This document shows, one piece after another, positions 7,389 through 15,711 of a stretch of DNA of 64,000 nucleotides. Made by a program: the position numbers and the translations under genes. The stretch's first letter is position 1. Each line of letters begins with the position of its first letter. This stretch comes from Pelagibius marinus (GTDB lineage: Bacteria > Pseudomonadota > Alphaproteobacteria > Kiloniellales > Kiloniellaceae): assembly GCF_014925385.1 (NCBI RefSeq), contig NZ_JACSDK010000014.1:186001-250000 (forward strand), read 5' to 3'. The notes beneath the pieces were generated by a model. The model worked only from the letters and a program-made list of their open reading frames with translations, made no database searches and had not been told where the DNA came from.

Positions 7389-8087
7389 ATGCAGGCCGAC
7401 CTCCCCCGCCGCCTCGCCGCCGAGGCCCTGGGCACCGCCTTCCTGCTGGCGGTGGTGGTCGGCTCCGGGATCATGGGCGAGAGCCTGGCCGGCGGGAACA
7501 CCGCCATCGCCCTGCTCGGCAACACCCTCGCCACCGGCGCCATCCTGGCGGTGCTGATCCTGATTTTCGGGCCGCTTTCCGGCGCGCACTTCAATCCGGC
7601 GGTGACCCTGGCCTTCACCCTGCGCGGCGAGATGGAGAAGCGCACGGCGCTGGCCTACGTCGCCGTGCAGCTTCTCGGCGGCCTGGCCGGGGTGCTGATC
7701 GCCCACGCCATGTTCGCCGAGCCGCTCATCCAGGCCTCCCTCAAGGTCCGCACGGGCCCGGCCCAGTGGCTGGCCGAGTTCGTCGCCACCTTCGGCCTGC
7801 TGGCGGCCATCTTCGGCTGCCTGCGCTTCCGCGCAGCGGCGGTGCCCTATGCCGTGGGGCTCTACATCACCGCCGGCTACTGGTTCACCGCCTCGACCTC
7901 CTTCGCCAACCCGGCCGTGACCATCGCGCGCAGCTTCACCGACACCTTCTCCGGCATCCGGCCCCTGGACGCGCCGGCCTTCATCGTCGTCCAACTGGTC
8001 GGCGCCATCACGGCGACCCTGGTTTTCGGCTGGCTGCTGGCGCCCCAGGCCCTGCCCGCCGAGGCCGTGGAGCAGGCCGCCGAGTGA
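7389..8087 (+). CDS. aqpS: aquaglyceroporin, AqpS-like arsenite channel
   Basis: A 232-residue MIP-family channel with both pore motifs, HFNPAVTL in the first half and FANPAVTI in the second, and about six hydrophobic segments. In Sinorhizobium meliloti an aquaporin (AqpS) in the ars operon replaces the arsenite pump and lets arsenite made by ArsC flow out down its gradient. The order arsR-arsC-aqp here, with no arsB or ACR3, supports the same scheme. Transport of arsenite rather than glycerol or water is inferred from context. Confidence 0.85.
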   Translation: MQADLPRRLAAEALGTAFLLAVVVGSGIMGESLAGGNTAIALLGNTLATGAILAVLILIFGPLSGAHFNPAVTLAFTLRGEMEKRTALAYVAVQLLGGLAGVLIAHAMFAEPLIQASLKVRTGPAQWLAEFVATFGLLAAIFGCLRFRAAAVPYAVGLYITAGYWFTASTSFANPAVTIARSFTDTFSGIRPLDAPAFIVVQLVGAITATLVFGWLLAPQALPAEAVEQAAE

Positions 8088-8149
8088 CAGCTTGATATCA
8101 GGCCTTTAGGATGGCGCCTCATGAGCAGACGTGAGGCAATGGAAGTCCT

Positions 8150-9256
8150 ATGAAGGTCGACGGCAAGCCCTACAGAACCATCTGGCTGAACGACGACGGC
8201 TGGTCGGTGGAGATCATCGACCAGACCCGCATGCCGCACCGCTTCGAGACCGTGACCCTGAAAACGGTGGAAGAGGCGGCCCACGCCATCAAGGCCATGC
8301 TGGTGCGCGGCGCGCCGCTGATCGGCGCGACGGCGGCCTATGGGATCTGTCTTGCGCTGCGCGAGGATGCGAGCGACGAGAGCTTCGAGCGCGCCTACGA
8401 GCTGCTCTACGCCACCCGCCCCACGGCGGTGAATCTGCGCTGGGCGTTGGACGAGATGCGCGCCACCCTGGCCAACCTGCCGCGCGAGGATCGCCTGGCG
8501 GCGGCCTACAAGCGCGCGGCGGCGATCTGCGACGAGGACGTGGAGATCTGCCAGTCCATCGGCCGCCACGGCCTGAAGGTGATCCGCGAGATCGCCGAGA
8601 AAAAGCCGGCGGGCGCGCCGGTCAACATCCTGACCCACTGCAACGCCGGCTGGCTGGCGACGGTGGACTGGGGCACGGCCACGGCGCCCATGTACATGGC
8701 CTTCGAGGAAGGCATCCCCATCCACGTCTGGGCCGACGAGACGCGCCCGCGCAACCAGGGCGCCTCGCTGACCGCCTGGGAGCTGAAGGGCCACGGCGTG
8801 CCCCACACGGTGATCGCCGACAACGTCGGCGGCCACCTGATGCAGCACGGCCAAGTCGACCTCTGCATCGTCGGCACCGACCGCACCACGGCCTCCGGCG
8901 ACGTCTGCAACAAGATCGGCACCTATCTGAAGGCCCTGGCCGCCCAGGCCAACGGCGTGCCCTTCTACGTGGCCCTGCCGTCGCCGACCATCGACTGGAC
9001 GGTAAACGACGGCGTGAAGGAGATCCCGATCGAGGAGCGCAGCGGCGAGGAGGTCTCGCAGATGACCGGCCGCACGACCTCCGGCGCCATCGAGACGGTA
9101 ACCATCACCCCCGAGGGCAGCCCCGTCGCCAACTACGCCTTCGACGTCACCCCGGCGCGCTACGTCACCGGCCTCATCACCGAACGCGGCATCGCGGAGG
9201 CCTCGCCGGAAGGCCTGGCGAAGCTGTTTCCGGAGCGGGCGGGGAGGAGGCAATGA
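8150..9256 (+). CDS. mtnA: S-methyl-5-thioribose-1-phosphate isomerase
   Basis: A 368-residue enzyme of the methionine salvage pathway that isomerises methylthioribose-1-phosphate to methylthioribulose-1-phosphate; it shares its fold with eIF2B-alpha. Diagnostic segments are [27 protein letters not shown] (catalytic Cys) and [19 protein letters not shown] (catalytic Asp). It starts after GGAAGT and its stop overlaps the next ATG (ATGA). No other mtn gene is adjacent. Confidence 0.95.
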   Translation: MKVDGKPYRTIWLNDDGWSVEIIDQTRMPHRFETVTLKTVEEAAHAIKAMLVRGAPLIGATAAYGICLALREDASDESFERAYELLYATRPTAVNLRWALDEMRATLANLPREDRLAAAYKRAAAICDEDVEICQSIGRHGLKVIREIAEKKPAGAPVNILTHCNAGWLATVDWGTATAPMYMAFEEGIPIHVWADETRPRNQGASLTAWELKGHGVPHTVIADNVGGHLMQHGQVDLCIVGTDRTTASGDVCNKIGTYLKALAAQANGVPFYVALPSPTIDWTVNDGVKEIPIEERSGEEVSQMTGRTTSGAIETVTITPEGSPVANYAFDVTPARYVTGLITERGIAEASPEGLAKLFPERAGRRQ

Positions 9257-9795
9257 CTCTCTGTTTATCCCGCTTCGTTGTACTGACAGTGCTTGCGGTG
9301 GTGATTGCGGGAATCTCTTCGACCCCGGCACGGGCCTGCCTTTGGATGGGCGGCTGGCTCGTTCCGGATAAGCCGTTCTACGCAGCCTACCTCGAAGAGG
9401 GGGAGGTCATCTTTCGCGGGCGTCCGATAGGAGTCCGTTCCCCTAAACCCAGCACACGGTCCCATACCGAAAGCCGCATAGAGGAAGACTTTAAGAACGG
9501 CTCCGAGGTCACCTTTGAAGTCTTGGCGACCTATCGCGGCGTGGAGAAAGAAATCCGGACCGCTTACCAGATTGGTTCCAGCTTTATTGGTACCAGCTTT
9601 AGAAAGTCAGTTGACCTCGAGACCTTCAAGAAAGAGGTTGGGGATGACCTTCTGGTCGTGCTGAGCGAGCCCGATCATCGCTCAAAGCAGTACACGGACT
9701 GGCCGATGATTGCCCTCGGGGAATGCGGAGAACTCCTGATGCGCCGCTTTTCCGCAATGGAGCCGGTGCTGCGCGAACGAGGCCTGATCGACTGA
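9253..9795 (+). CDS. hypothetical secreted protein
   Basis: A 180-residue protein with an N-terminal signal peptide (hydrophobic [13 protein letters not shown], then TPARA before CLWMGG). The Cys right after the predicted cleavage site lacks the Leu of a classical lipobox, so it is more likely periplasmic than a lipoprotein. The body has [16 protein letters not shown], resembling a small beta-rich domain, and a late Cys (GECGELL). Translation is coupled to mtnA through an ATGA overlap, but no functional link is evident. Lower GC than its neighbours. Family not recognised. Confidence 0.7.
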   Translation: MTLCLSRFVVLTVLAVVIAGISSTPARACLWMGGWLVPDKPFYAAYLEEGEVIFRGRPIGVRSPKPSTRSHTESRIEEDFKNGSEVTFEVLATYRGVEKEIRTAYQIGSSFIGTSFRKSVDLETFKKEVGDDLLVVLSEPDHRSKQYTDWPMIALGECGELLMRRFSAMEPVLRERGLID

Positions 9796-9803
9796 GTTTG
9801 TGG

Positions 9804-9911
9804 CCCATCCTTCGAGACGGGCCTGCCGGCCCTCCTCAGGATGAGGTGGAGTTAAAGAACAAAGACCTCATCCTGAGGAGCGCTGCGCAGCAGTGCGTCT
9901 CGAAGGATGGG
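9804..9911. repeat. nested palindromic intergenic element
   Basis: Outer arms CCCATCCTTCGAGACG (9804-9819) and its complement (9896-9911) enclose inner arms CTCCTCAGGATGAGGT (9832-9847) and its complement (9865-9880). All four arms are 16 bases and exact. Elements with this CATCCTTCGAGACG / CTCAGGATGAGG pair recur between genes in many alphaproteobacteria. It lies between convergent genes and may end both transcripts. Confidence 0.85.
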
Positions 9912-9944
9912 CAAGCGCTCCAATGGCCATGATCCTGATCCGAT

Positions 9945-10763
9945 CTAGCTCCCCTCTGGCGCCACCAGCTTGCGGTAGAGGTGCCAGGTGGTGTGGCCCA
10001 GGATCGGCAGGGCGATGAACAGCCCGAGGAAGAAGGGCGCGATGGCGATCATCAGCAGCACCATGATGATGAAGGCCCAGCCGATCATCGGCTTGGGGTT
10101 GGTGAAGACGGCGCGCACCGAGGTGATCATGGCGGTGACGAAGTCGACCTCGCGGTCCAGCAGCAGCGGGAAGGAGACGACGGTCAGCGAGAAGAGCACC
10201 AGGGAGTTGAAGGCGCCGACCAGGTGTCCGATGCCGAGGAAGATCAGGCCTTCCGGCGTGTCGACCACGACCTGGAGGAAGCCCTCGAAGGTGGTGGGCG
10301 CGTGCAGGCCGATGAAGAGGGCGATGAGCACGCGCACCTGATACATCCACATGACCAGGATGAAGAGGGTGACGAAGGCCATCCAGCCGGTCTCGCGCCG
10401 GCGCTGGGCGAAGATGACGCCCAGGACCGGCCCCCATTGCAGCGGCTCACCCTTCTCGCGGCGCCGGCTGACCTCGTAGAGGCCGACGGCGATGAAGGGG
10501 CCGATGAGCGCGAAGCCGACGGCCAGGGGATAGGAGACGTAGCTCATCTGCAGGGCCGAGGCGGTCAGCACGATGAGCATGCCGCCGACGGCGTAGATGC
10601 CGCCGAAGAACAGCCCGTAGAGCGGCGCCGCGCGGAAGTCGCGCAGGCCCAGGTCCAGGGCATCGACGATGTCGCTGGTGGCGATGGTCAGCACCCGTGG
10701 GGCGGGTTTGGGTAAGTCCTCACCGCTGGTCGCAGGGGGAGTGGGGGTCTCCTCGCTCGGCAT
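9945..10763 (-). CDS. DUF2189 family membrane protein
   Basis: A 272-residue protein with a Pro-rich cytosolic N-terminus, then RVLTIATSDIVDALDLGLRD typical of DUF2189, and about six transmembrane segments (for example YGLFFGGIYAVGGMLIVL and WAFIIMVLLMIAIAPFFLGL). Function is unknown; some relatives are called cytochrome c oxidase subunit I-like, but no haem or copper His pattern is visible. It stands alone on this strand. Confidence 0.82.
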   Translation of the reverse strand: MPSEETPTPPATSGEDLPKPAPRVLTIATSDIVDALDLGLRDFRAAPLYGLFFGGIYAVGGMLIVLTASALQMSYVSYPLAVGFALIGPFIAVGLYEVSRRREKGEPLQWGPVLGVIFAQRRRETGWMAFVTLFILVMWMYQVRVLIALFIGLHAPTTFEGFLQVVVDTPEGLIFLGIGHLVGAFNSLVLFSLTVVSFPLLLDREVDFVTAMITSVRAVFTNPKPMIGWAFIIMVLLMIAIAPFFLGLFIALPILGHTTWHLYRKLVAPEGS

Positions 10764-10927
10764 GAGGCTGTCCTCCTGTTCCAGGGCCCCTTTTGCGGCG
10801 GCTCTGCGGCCCGGGGCTTTGGTTTACCGGGTATTATGGCGAATTCCGCGCCGCCGCCAAAGCCCCTACCTCAAGCGGGGAGAAGCTGCTAGAACCGGCC
10901 CCGCGACCACCCCTTCGGACCCGGATC

Positions 10928-11563
10928 ATGATGCTGTCGATGTCTCTCGAAACCCTGCTGGCCTTCACGCTGGCCATGTTCCTGCTCGCCGCCTCGCCGG
11001 GGCCGGGCTTTCTCATGGTGGTGGCCCGCGCGCTGACCGGCGGCTTTGCCGCGGGGCTGGCGGCCATCGCCGGGCTGGTGCTGGGCGACATCGTCTTTCT
11101 GCTGCTGGCTATCCTGGGCCTCAGCGCCCTGGCCGCCGTCATGGGCGAGTTCTTCCTGGCGGTGAAGATCCTCGGCGCGGTCTACCTCGTCTGGCTGGGC
11201 GTGAAGACCTGGCGCAGCCGCCCCAGCCTGCCCGAGATGGAAACCCCAGAGGCGCCGAAGGCGGAGGTTCCGCACCACCGCAGCGCCGCGATCGGCTTCT
11301 TCGTCACCCTGGGCAACCCCAAGGCGATCCTCTTCTACGGCGCGCTGCTGCCGACCTTCGTCGACGTGGCGGCCTTGACCGCCCCCGACGTGGTGGCACT
11401 CTCCGCCGTGGTGATCCTGGTGCTTTTTTCGGTGTTGAGCGTCTACGCCTTCCTCGCCGCCCGCGCCGGGCGCATGCTGAAAAGCCCGCGCGCGCTCACC
11501 TGGCTGAACCGGGTCACCGGCGGCCTGCTCATCGGCGCCGGCGTCGCGGTGGCGACGCGGTAG
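10928..11563 (+). CDS. LysE/RhtB family amino-acid exporter
   Basis: A 211-residue inner-membrane protein with the family's early ASPGPGFLMVVARAL signature and about six transmembrane helices; the loop carrying GNPKAILFYGALLP is also typical. Such proteins export amino acids or homoserine lactones; the substrate is unknown. ATG 10928 (or 10931) was chosen because similarity begins there; the longer upstream frame runs through the intergenic region. Confidence 0.88.
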   Translation: MMLSMSLETLLAFTLAMFLLAASPGPGFLMVVARALTGGFAAGLAAIAGLVLGDIVFLLLAILGLSALAAVMGEFFLAVKILGAVYLVWLGVKTWRSRPSLPEMETPEAPKAEVPHHRSAAIGFFVTLGNPKAILFYGALLPTFVDVAALTAPDVVALSAVVILVLFSVLSVYAFLAARAGRMLKSPRALTWLNRVTGGLLIGAGVAVATR

Positions 11564-11600
11564 CATGTCTCATCTGGCGCTTGCAGGGAGTCTGTAGGCC

Positions 11601-11705
11601 CACCCCCCTCCTAACCTCCCCCCATCAAGGGGGGAGGGATGTTGAGGCTCGGCTTCAACAAATGTTCCCCTCCCCCTTGGATGGGGGAGGGTTAGGGTGG
11701 GGGTG
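11601..11705. repeat. CCTCCCC palindromic intergenic element
   Basis: A long imperfect inverted repeat: the left side reads CACCCCCCTCCTAACC then CCTCCCCCCATCAAGG, and the right side answers with CCTTGGATGGGGGAGG then GTTAGGGTGGGGGTG. The related motif occurs again at 38250-38352. It is a dispersed repeat class common in alphaproteobacterial intergenic DNA, here between convergent genes. Confidence 0.8.
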
Positions 11706-11750
11706 ACACCCCATCGAGCGGATGCCATTGGCCCAAAGAGGCGCTTCACC

Positions 11751-12599
11751 TCATTCCACGAACATCGGGCCGGGGTTTGTGTAGAGCTCCTCGTAGTGGA
11801 CCAGGTTCTGCTCGCCTTCCAGCGGGCAGGGCGCGCCGTCGCGGAAGGCCCACTCGCCGCGTTCGCAGTTCGCCGCCGTCACGTAGCCGTTGATGTAGAA
11901 GCGCCGGTCGATGCTTGAGGTGTTGGGGCCGGAGCCGTGCAGGGTGTGCACGTGCCACAGCGCCACGTCGCCGGGGTCCAGCTCCAGGGTGACGACGCTG
12001 TCCGGATCGACGCCGAGGCGCGCCAGATCGGCCTTGTCGAGCGCCTCGTGCATGGAGGGGCGTTCCGGGTCGAAGGGCAGTTCGCCCAGCCGGTGGCTGC
12101 CGGGCACGATGACCACGGCGCCGTTTTCCGCGCGCTGCGGATCGACGGCGATGCCTGTCTGCACATAGGACTTGGCGAGGTCGCGGAAGGCCTCGCGCGG
12201 GCGGCGCGAGCGCGAGTCCTGGTGGAAGCCGAACTCGGCTTTGGCGCCCGGCGGCTTCCAGTGCAGCTGGTTGATGATCTGCTTGATGTCGCGGCCGATG
12301 AGCGGCTCCAGGATCTCGAAAAGGCGCGGATCGCGGCGCACCAGCTCCAAATCCGGCTCCAGCCAGGCGGTCCACTGGGCGTAGCGCAGCACGGTCCCCG
12401 TTCCCGGTTCCTCGTCCAGGCAGAAGTAGACGTTACGGTCGCGCCAGCTCCGCCCGCCGGCCAGGGCCCGGTCGCGGATGCGGTCGAAGGCGGCGGTCAT
12501 GGCGGCGACCTCCTCTGGCGCGAAAACGCCCCGCACCACGGCATAGCCCCGGTCGCGGAACCGGACCAGGTGATCGTCACTCCTTGGAGAACTGGTCAT
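11751..12599 (-). CDS. phytanoyl-CoA dioxygenase (PhyH) family protein
   Basis: A 282-residue Fe(II)/2-oxoglutarate dioxygenase. The iron motif is FGFHQDSRS (His-x-Asp) in the middle and the distal His lies in WHVHTLHGSGPN, followed by the Arg of SIDRRFYINGY that would hold 2-oxoglutarate. The start MTSSPRSDDHLVRFRDRGYAVV fits the family's N-terminal helix. The substrate is unknown and neighbours give no clue. A second member lies at 35767. Confidence 0.87.
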   Translation of the reverse strand: MTSSPRSDDHLVRFRDRGYAVVRGVFAPEEVAAMTAAFDRIRDRALAGGRSWRDRNVYFCLDEEPGTGTVLRYAQWTAWLEPDLELVRRDPRLFEILEPLIGRDIKQIINQLHWKPPGAKAEFGFHQDSRSRRPREAFRDLAKSYVQTGIAVDPQRAENGAVVIVPGSHRLGELPFDPERPSMHEALDKADLARLGVDPDSVVTLELDPGDVALWHVHTLHGSGPNTSSIDRRFYINGYVTAANCERGEWAFRDGAPCPLEGEQNLVHYEELYTNPGPMFVE

Positions 12600-12954
12600 G
12601 AAGGCCGCTGTCCTGCCGCTGGCTATCCTTTTGCTCCCTGACTACCACGAATTTCCCGCCAAGGCTCCATTGCCCTGACTTTCCTGCCTTTTCACGGCCC
12701 CAACTGCGGGTCCGGCAAAGCTGCAATTTCCTCTTGCGGTTTTGCGGCTTCTGGCTGAGCGGCTTTGTGGCTATGTCCACTGCGGCTTTTGGGCCCGACG
12801 TGACGCGGAACCCGTTTTCGCCCGCTTTTGCTCGAGAAAATGAGTTGAACCGCTGTCCGGCCCGTATCGACCACTGCGAACCAATCAATTCTCCGGGGCC
12901 GCCGCAGATAGTGGCGCTGCGGCGAGACCACGAATAGATCTGATGGAGCAAACG
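12600..12954. other. intergenic region between divergent genes
   Basis: 355 bases without a convincing gene, between the dioxygenase start (minus) and the first duplicated secreted-protein gene (plus). It has lower GC around 12720-12860. The only structure seen is the leader hairpin at 12901-12923. Short open frames here have no recognisable similarity. Confidence 0.6.
12901..12923 (+). promoter_or_regulatory. leader hairpin of first duplicated gene
   Basis: GCCGCAG (12901-12907) pairs with CTGCGGC (12917-12923). The same two arms recur 28 bases before the second copy (14060-14080). Upstream of each, a CGACCA[AC]TGCG string is also shared. Confidence 0.55.
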
Positions 12955-13875
12955 ATGTTCAAACCTATTAAAGCCTTGGCGCTGGTTGCGCTGGCGAGCT
13001 TTGCCGTCACCGGTTCGGCGCAGGCCAGAACGTGGGGCGGTGTGGACGATTTCGCGTTCGATATCGACAATTCCGCCTTCGGAGACCCCGTTACATTTGT
13101 GTTTGCGCCCAAGAACGGAAAGTACGAGTTCAAGGAGATTAAGGGCGGGCCGATCAAGATACGCCTCAAAGGCAAAGGCTACCGGCGCTCCTGGATCACC
13201 GAGTACGGCATTTACCTGGGCTACGGCGTCCAGGGGAAGGAAATCGCCACCAGCGGTACTCAGAAGGGTCATTGGGAGAGCTTCGACAAGAAGGTCTCGC
13301 TGAAACCGACCCGCAGTCTGTTGAAGAGCTATGAGGCCGAGGCTCTGAAGCAGTGCCAGCAGCACGGGAAGCTGGACGAAAAGGTTGTCAAAGCGGTGCC
13401 CATCCCCTTCACCGGGAAACTACGCGCCGAAGGCAAGAACCTCCTGAAGTCGGCTGCCAATCCGCCGAAGTGGGTGAAAAACAACTTCCATTACGCCAGG
13501 GCCGTCTGCCTGCCGGAACCCTTCATGGTGAAGGACGTCGATGTCAGCGTGAACTACAAGGGCGGGATGCAGTGCCCGAAGGAGGCCACGCTGAACGTCA
13601 AGTTCACCACCAACAAGCCGGGCAAGCACAAGATCGAGTTCATGCTGGTGCGCGGCGACGGCGCGAAGCAGTGGAACACGGTCTACACCTTTGGCTCCGG
13701 CGACCACAGCATTGCCGTCTTCCACAAGAACTACACCTTCAACAAGTCGACGAGCCGCAAGTACATGATCATCGTCAAGGGCTCGCCGATCTCCAGTGAC
13801 TGGGAGCCGATGAAGGTGACCTGCGGCACCGGCGGCGGTTTCAAGGCCGCGCCGACGTCGAACAACAACTACTGA
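12955..13875 (+). CDS. secreted protein of unrecognised family, copy 1
   Basis: A 306-residue protein with a clear signal peptide (MFKPIKALALVALASFAV, cleavage after AQA). The mature part is Lys- and aromatic-rich: VTFVFAPKNGKYEF, KIRLKGKGYRRSW, KKVSLKPTRSLL, and a C-terminal beta-rich half with NKPGKHKIEFML and YMIIVKGSPISSDW. Several Cys could form disulfides. I chose ATG 12955 because GGAG lies six bases upstream; ATG 12943 would add four residues. Its paralogue follows at 14108, in the same direction but with a terminator between, so each is its own unit. Family not recognised; probably periplasmic or extracellular. Confidence 0.85.
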   Translation: MFKPIKALALVALASFAVTGSAQARTWGGVDDFAFDIDNSAFGDPVTFVFAPKNGKYEFKEIKGGPIKIRLKGKGYRRSWITEYGIYLGYGVQGKEIATSGTQKGHWESFDKKVSLKPTRSLLKSYEAEALKQCQQHGKLDEKVVKAVPIPFTGKLRAEGKNLLKSAANPPKWVKNNFHYARAVCLPEPFMVKDVDVSVNYKGGMQCPKEATLNVKFTTNKPGKHKIEFMLVRGDGAKQWNTVYTFGSGDHSIAVFHKNYTFNKSTSRKYMIIVKGSPISSDWEPMKVTCGTGGGFKAAPTSNNNY

Positions 13876-13903
13876 CCGCCGGGTCGCCATAGAGAGAAAC
13901 AGA

Positions 13904-13947
13904 AGCGCCGGCGCTTTCCAGGAGGAGGGCGCCGGCGTTGTCTTTTT
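13904..13947 (+). terminator. Rho-independent terminator after copy 1
   Basis: AGCGCCGGCGC (13904-13914) pairs with GCGCCGGCGTT (13929-13939), followed by TCTTTTT. The near-identical stem after copy 2 suggests the terminator was duplicated with the gene. Confidence 0.8.
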
Positions 13948-14059
13948 GGCTCTGAAACGGGCCGGGCCGCGAGCGCCCGGTACCTGGGTCGTCTGCCTTG
14001 AACCTTCTTCCGGTTCACCACGACCAATGCGTGAAAGACAGTTCGCCGCCACTTGCCAG

Positions 14060-14080
14060 GCCGCAGCGCCGTGCTGCGGC
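14060..14080 (+). promoter_or_regulatory. leader hairpin of second duplicated gene
   Basis: GCCGCAG (14060-14066) and CTGCGGC (14074-14080) with a 7-base loop, just before the AAGGAGG ribosome site. It matches the arms of the hairpin before copy 1. Confidence 0.55.
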
Positions 14081-14107
14081 TGCAACACTGATATCAAGGA
14101 GGTTTCG

Positions 14108-15019
14108 ATGTTTAGGACCCTTAAGGTGGTGGCGCTGGCCGTGACGGCGACGCTGGTCCTCCCCGCTCTTGCGGAAGCCTATGGCACCGTGAAGGACTTC
14201 TCCTTCACGGTTCAACAATCCCACCTCGGAAATCCGGTTACTTTTGTGTTCGCGCCCCATCGGGGGAGGTACAAGTTCGAGGCGCTTCAGGGCGGGCCGA
14301 TCAATATCCGGCTTCAGGGCAAAGGATACAGGCGCTCCTGGATCGAGGAGTACAAAATCTGGATGGGCCCGACCAACAACGATATGAGAATCGCGAGCAA
14401 CGGCTTTCAGAAAGGTCATTGGGAGACGTTCGACAAGAAAGTCTCTCTCAACCCGACCCGAGACCTGCTGAAGGACTACGAGGCCAAGGCTCTGAGGTAC
14501 TGCAAGAAGCACGGAAAGCCGGACGAGAAGGTTGTCGGAGAGCTGAAAATTCCTTTCACAGGCCAACTTATTGCCGACGGCCCGCACTATGGCTTTGTGA
14601 GAGATTTTCCTGACGCTTTCAGGGTAGTGGATTACAAGGCCAGGATCGTCTGCAAGCCGGAGCCCTTCGAGGTGAAGGAGGTCGACGTCAGCGTGAAGTA
14701 CAAGGGCGGCCTCGCCTGCCCGAAGAAGGCCACTCTGAACGTCGAGTTCAGGACCAACAAGCCGGGCAAGCACAAGATCGAGTTCATGCTGGCGCTCGAC
14801 GACGGCACCACGCAGTGGAACACGGCCTACACCTACGGCTCGGGTAAGAACAGCATTGCCAAGTGGCACAGGAACTACACCTTCAACAACTCGGTGAGCC
14901 GCAAGTACATGATCATCGTCAAGGGCTCGCCGATCTCCAGCGACTGGGTGCCCATGAAGGTGACCTGCGGCCGCGCCCCCGGCGGGCTGACAACCGGCCC
15001 GAAGCCCAGCATCGACTAA
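14108..15019 (+). CDS. secreted protein of unrecognised family, copy 2
   Basis: A 303-residue paralogue of the preceding protein, alignable over its whole length. Signal peptide MFRTLKVVALAVTATLVL with cleavage after AEA. Shared blocks include GNPVTFVFAP, RLQGKGYRRSW, QKGHWETFDKKVSL, TNKPGKHKIEFML and SRKYMIIVKGSPISSDW; the regions around residues 85 and 155 differ most. The start has an ideal AAGGAGG (14096-14102). A tandem duplication that kept both copies intact suggests both are used, perhaps under different conditions. No function can be assigned. Confidence 0.88.
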   Translation: MFRTLKVVALAVTATLVLPALAEAYGTVKDFSFTVQQSHLGNPVTFVFAPHRGRYKFEALQGGPINIRLQGKGYRRSWIEEYKIWMGPTNNDMRIASNGFQKGHWETFDKKVSLNPTRDLLKDYEAKALRYCKKHGKPDEKVVGELKIPFTGQLIADGPHYGFVRDFPDAFRVVDYKARIVCKPEPFEVKEVDVSVKYKGGLACPKKATLNVEFRTNKPGKHKIEFMLALDDGTTQWNTAYTYGSGKNSIAKWHRNYTFNNSVSRKYMIIVKGSPISSDWVPMKVTCGRAPGGLTTGPKPSID

Positions 15020-15044
15020 GCGCGGGCCCGGTCAGCGGCCCCTT

Positions 15045-15090
15045 GCGGCGCCGGCGTCTCCGAAAGGGGCGCCGGCGTTCTCTTTTCTTT
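15045..15090 (+). terminator. Rho-independent terminator after copy 2
   Basis: Two copies of the self-complementary CGCCGGCG (15049-15056 and 15070-15077) form a stem around TCTCCGAAAGGGG, followed by TTCTCTTTTCTTT. Confidence 0.75.
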
Positions 15091-15186
15091 CGGGTGAACC
15101 TTTTGCGGCCGGCGGGCGACCCAGGAACGTGGCCGGCCGCGGGGCGGCTGTGCCGTGCACTCTTTCTTTGCCAAGGACTTGAAACC

Positions 15187-15624
15187 ATGACCCCTGAGAA
15201 AAAGCTGCTGATCCGCCGCACCTGGGAACAGGCAGCCACCGCCGGCGACGCCGTCGCGGTGCTGTTCTATGAGCGGCTTTTCGAGATCGACCCGTCCCTC
15301 GAGTTCCTCTTTGCGCAGAGCGACATGGCGGCCCAGCGCGCCAAGCTGCTGCGGGCCCTGGCCCTGGCAGTGGCCAGTCTGGATCGCCTGGAGGCCCTGG
15401 AGCCGACCCTGGCGGAACTCGGCCGCCGCCACGTGGGTTACGGCGTGCGCCGGCACCACTACAAGGTGGTCGGGGCGGCGCTGCTGTGGACCCTGCGTCG
15501 CGCCCTGGGCGAGGCCTGGACCCGCGAGGTGGAGGACGCCTGGAGCGAGGTCTACGCCCTGGTCTCCGGCATCATGATCGCCGCCGCCGAGGAGGCGCAG
15601 CCGCCGCGCATGGCCGCCCTCTGA
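15187..15624 (+). CDS. single-domain bacterial haemoglobin, copy A
   Basis: A 145-residue globin like the haem domain of flavohaemoglobin: TPEKKLLIRRTWE at the start, FYERLFEIDP with the B10 Tyr, Gln in the distal region (DMAAQR), proximal His in LGRRHVGYGV, and VVGAALLWTL in helix G. Such proteins bind O2 or NO. It is paralogous to the globin at 17694. The ATG follows about 170 bases after the duplicated secreted protein and its terminator, so it has its own promoter. Confidence 0.88.
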   Translation: MTPEKKLLIRRTWEQAATAGDAVAVLFYERLFEIDPSLEFLFAQSDMAAQRAKLLRALALAVASLDRLEALEPTLAELGRRHVGYGVRRHHYKVVGAALLWTLRRALGEAWTREVEDAWSEVYALVSGIMIAAAEEAQPPRMAAL

Positions 15625-15711
15625 CGCGTCGTCGGCGGCGGCGCGGCGGCTTGAACGGCTGACGGCGGGCGGATACTGTCAGCGCCTTCGTCAAGCTGCG
15701 CGGGCCCGCCC

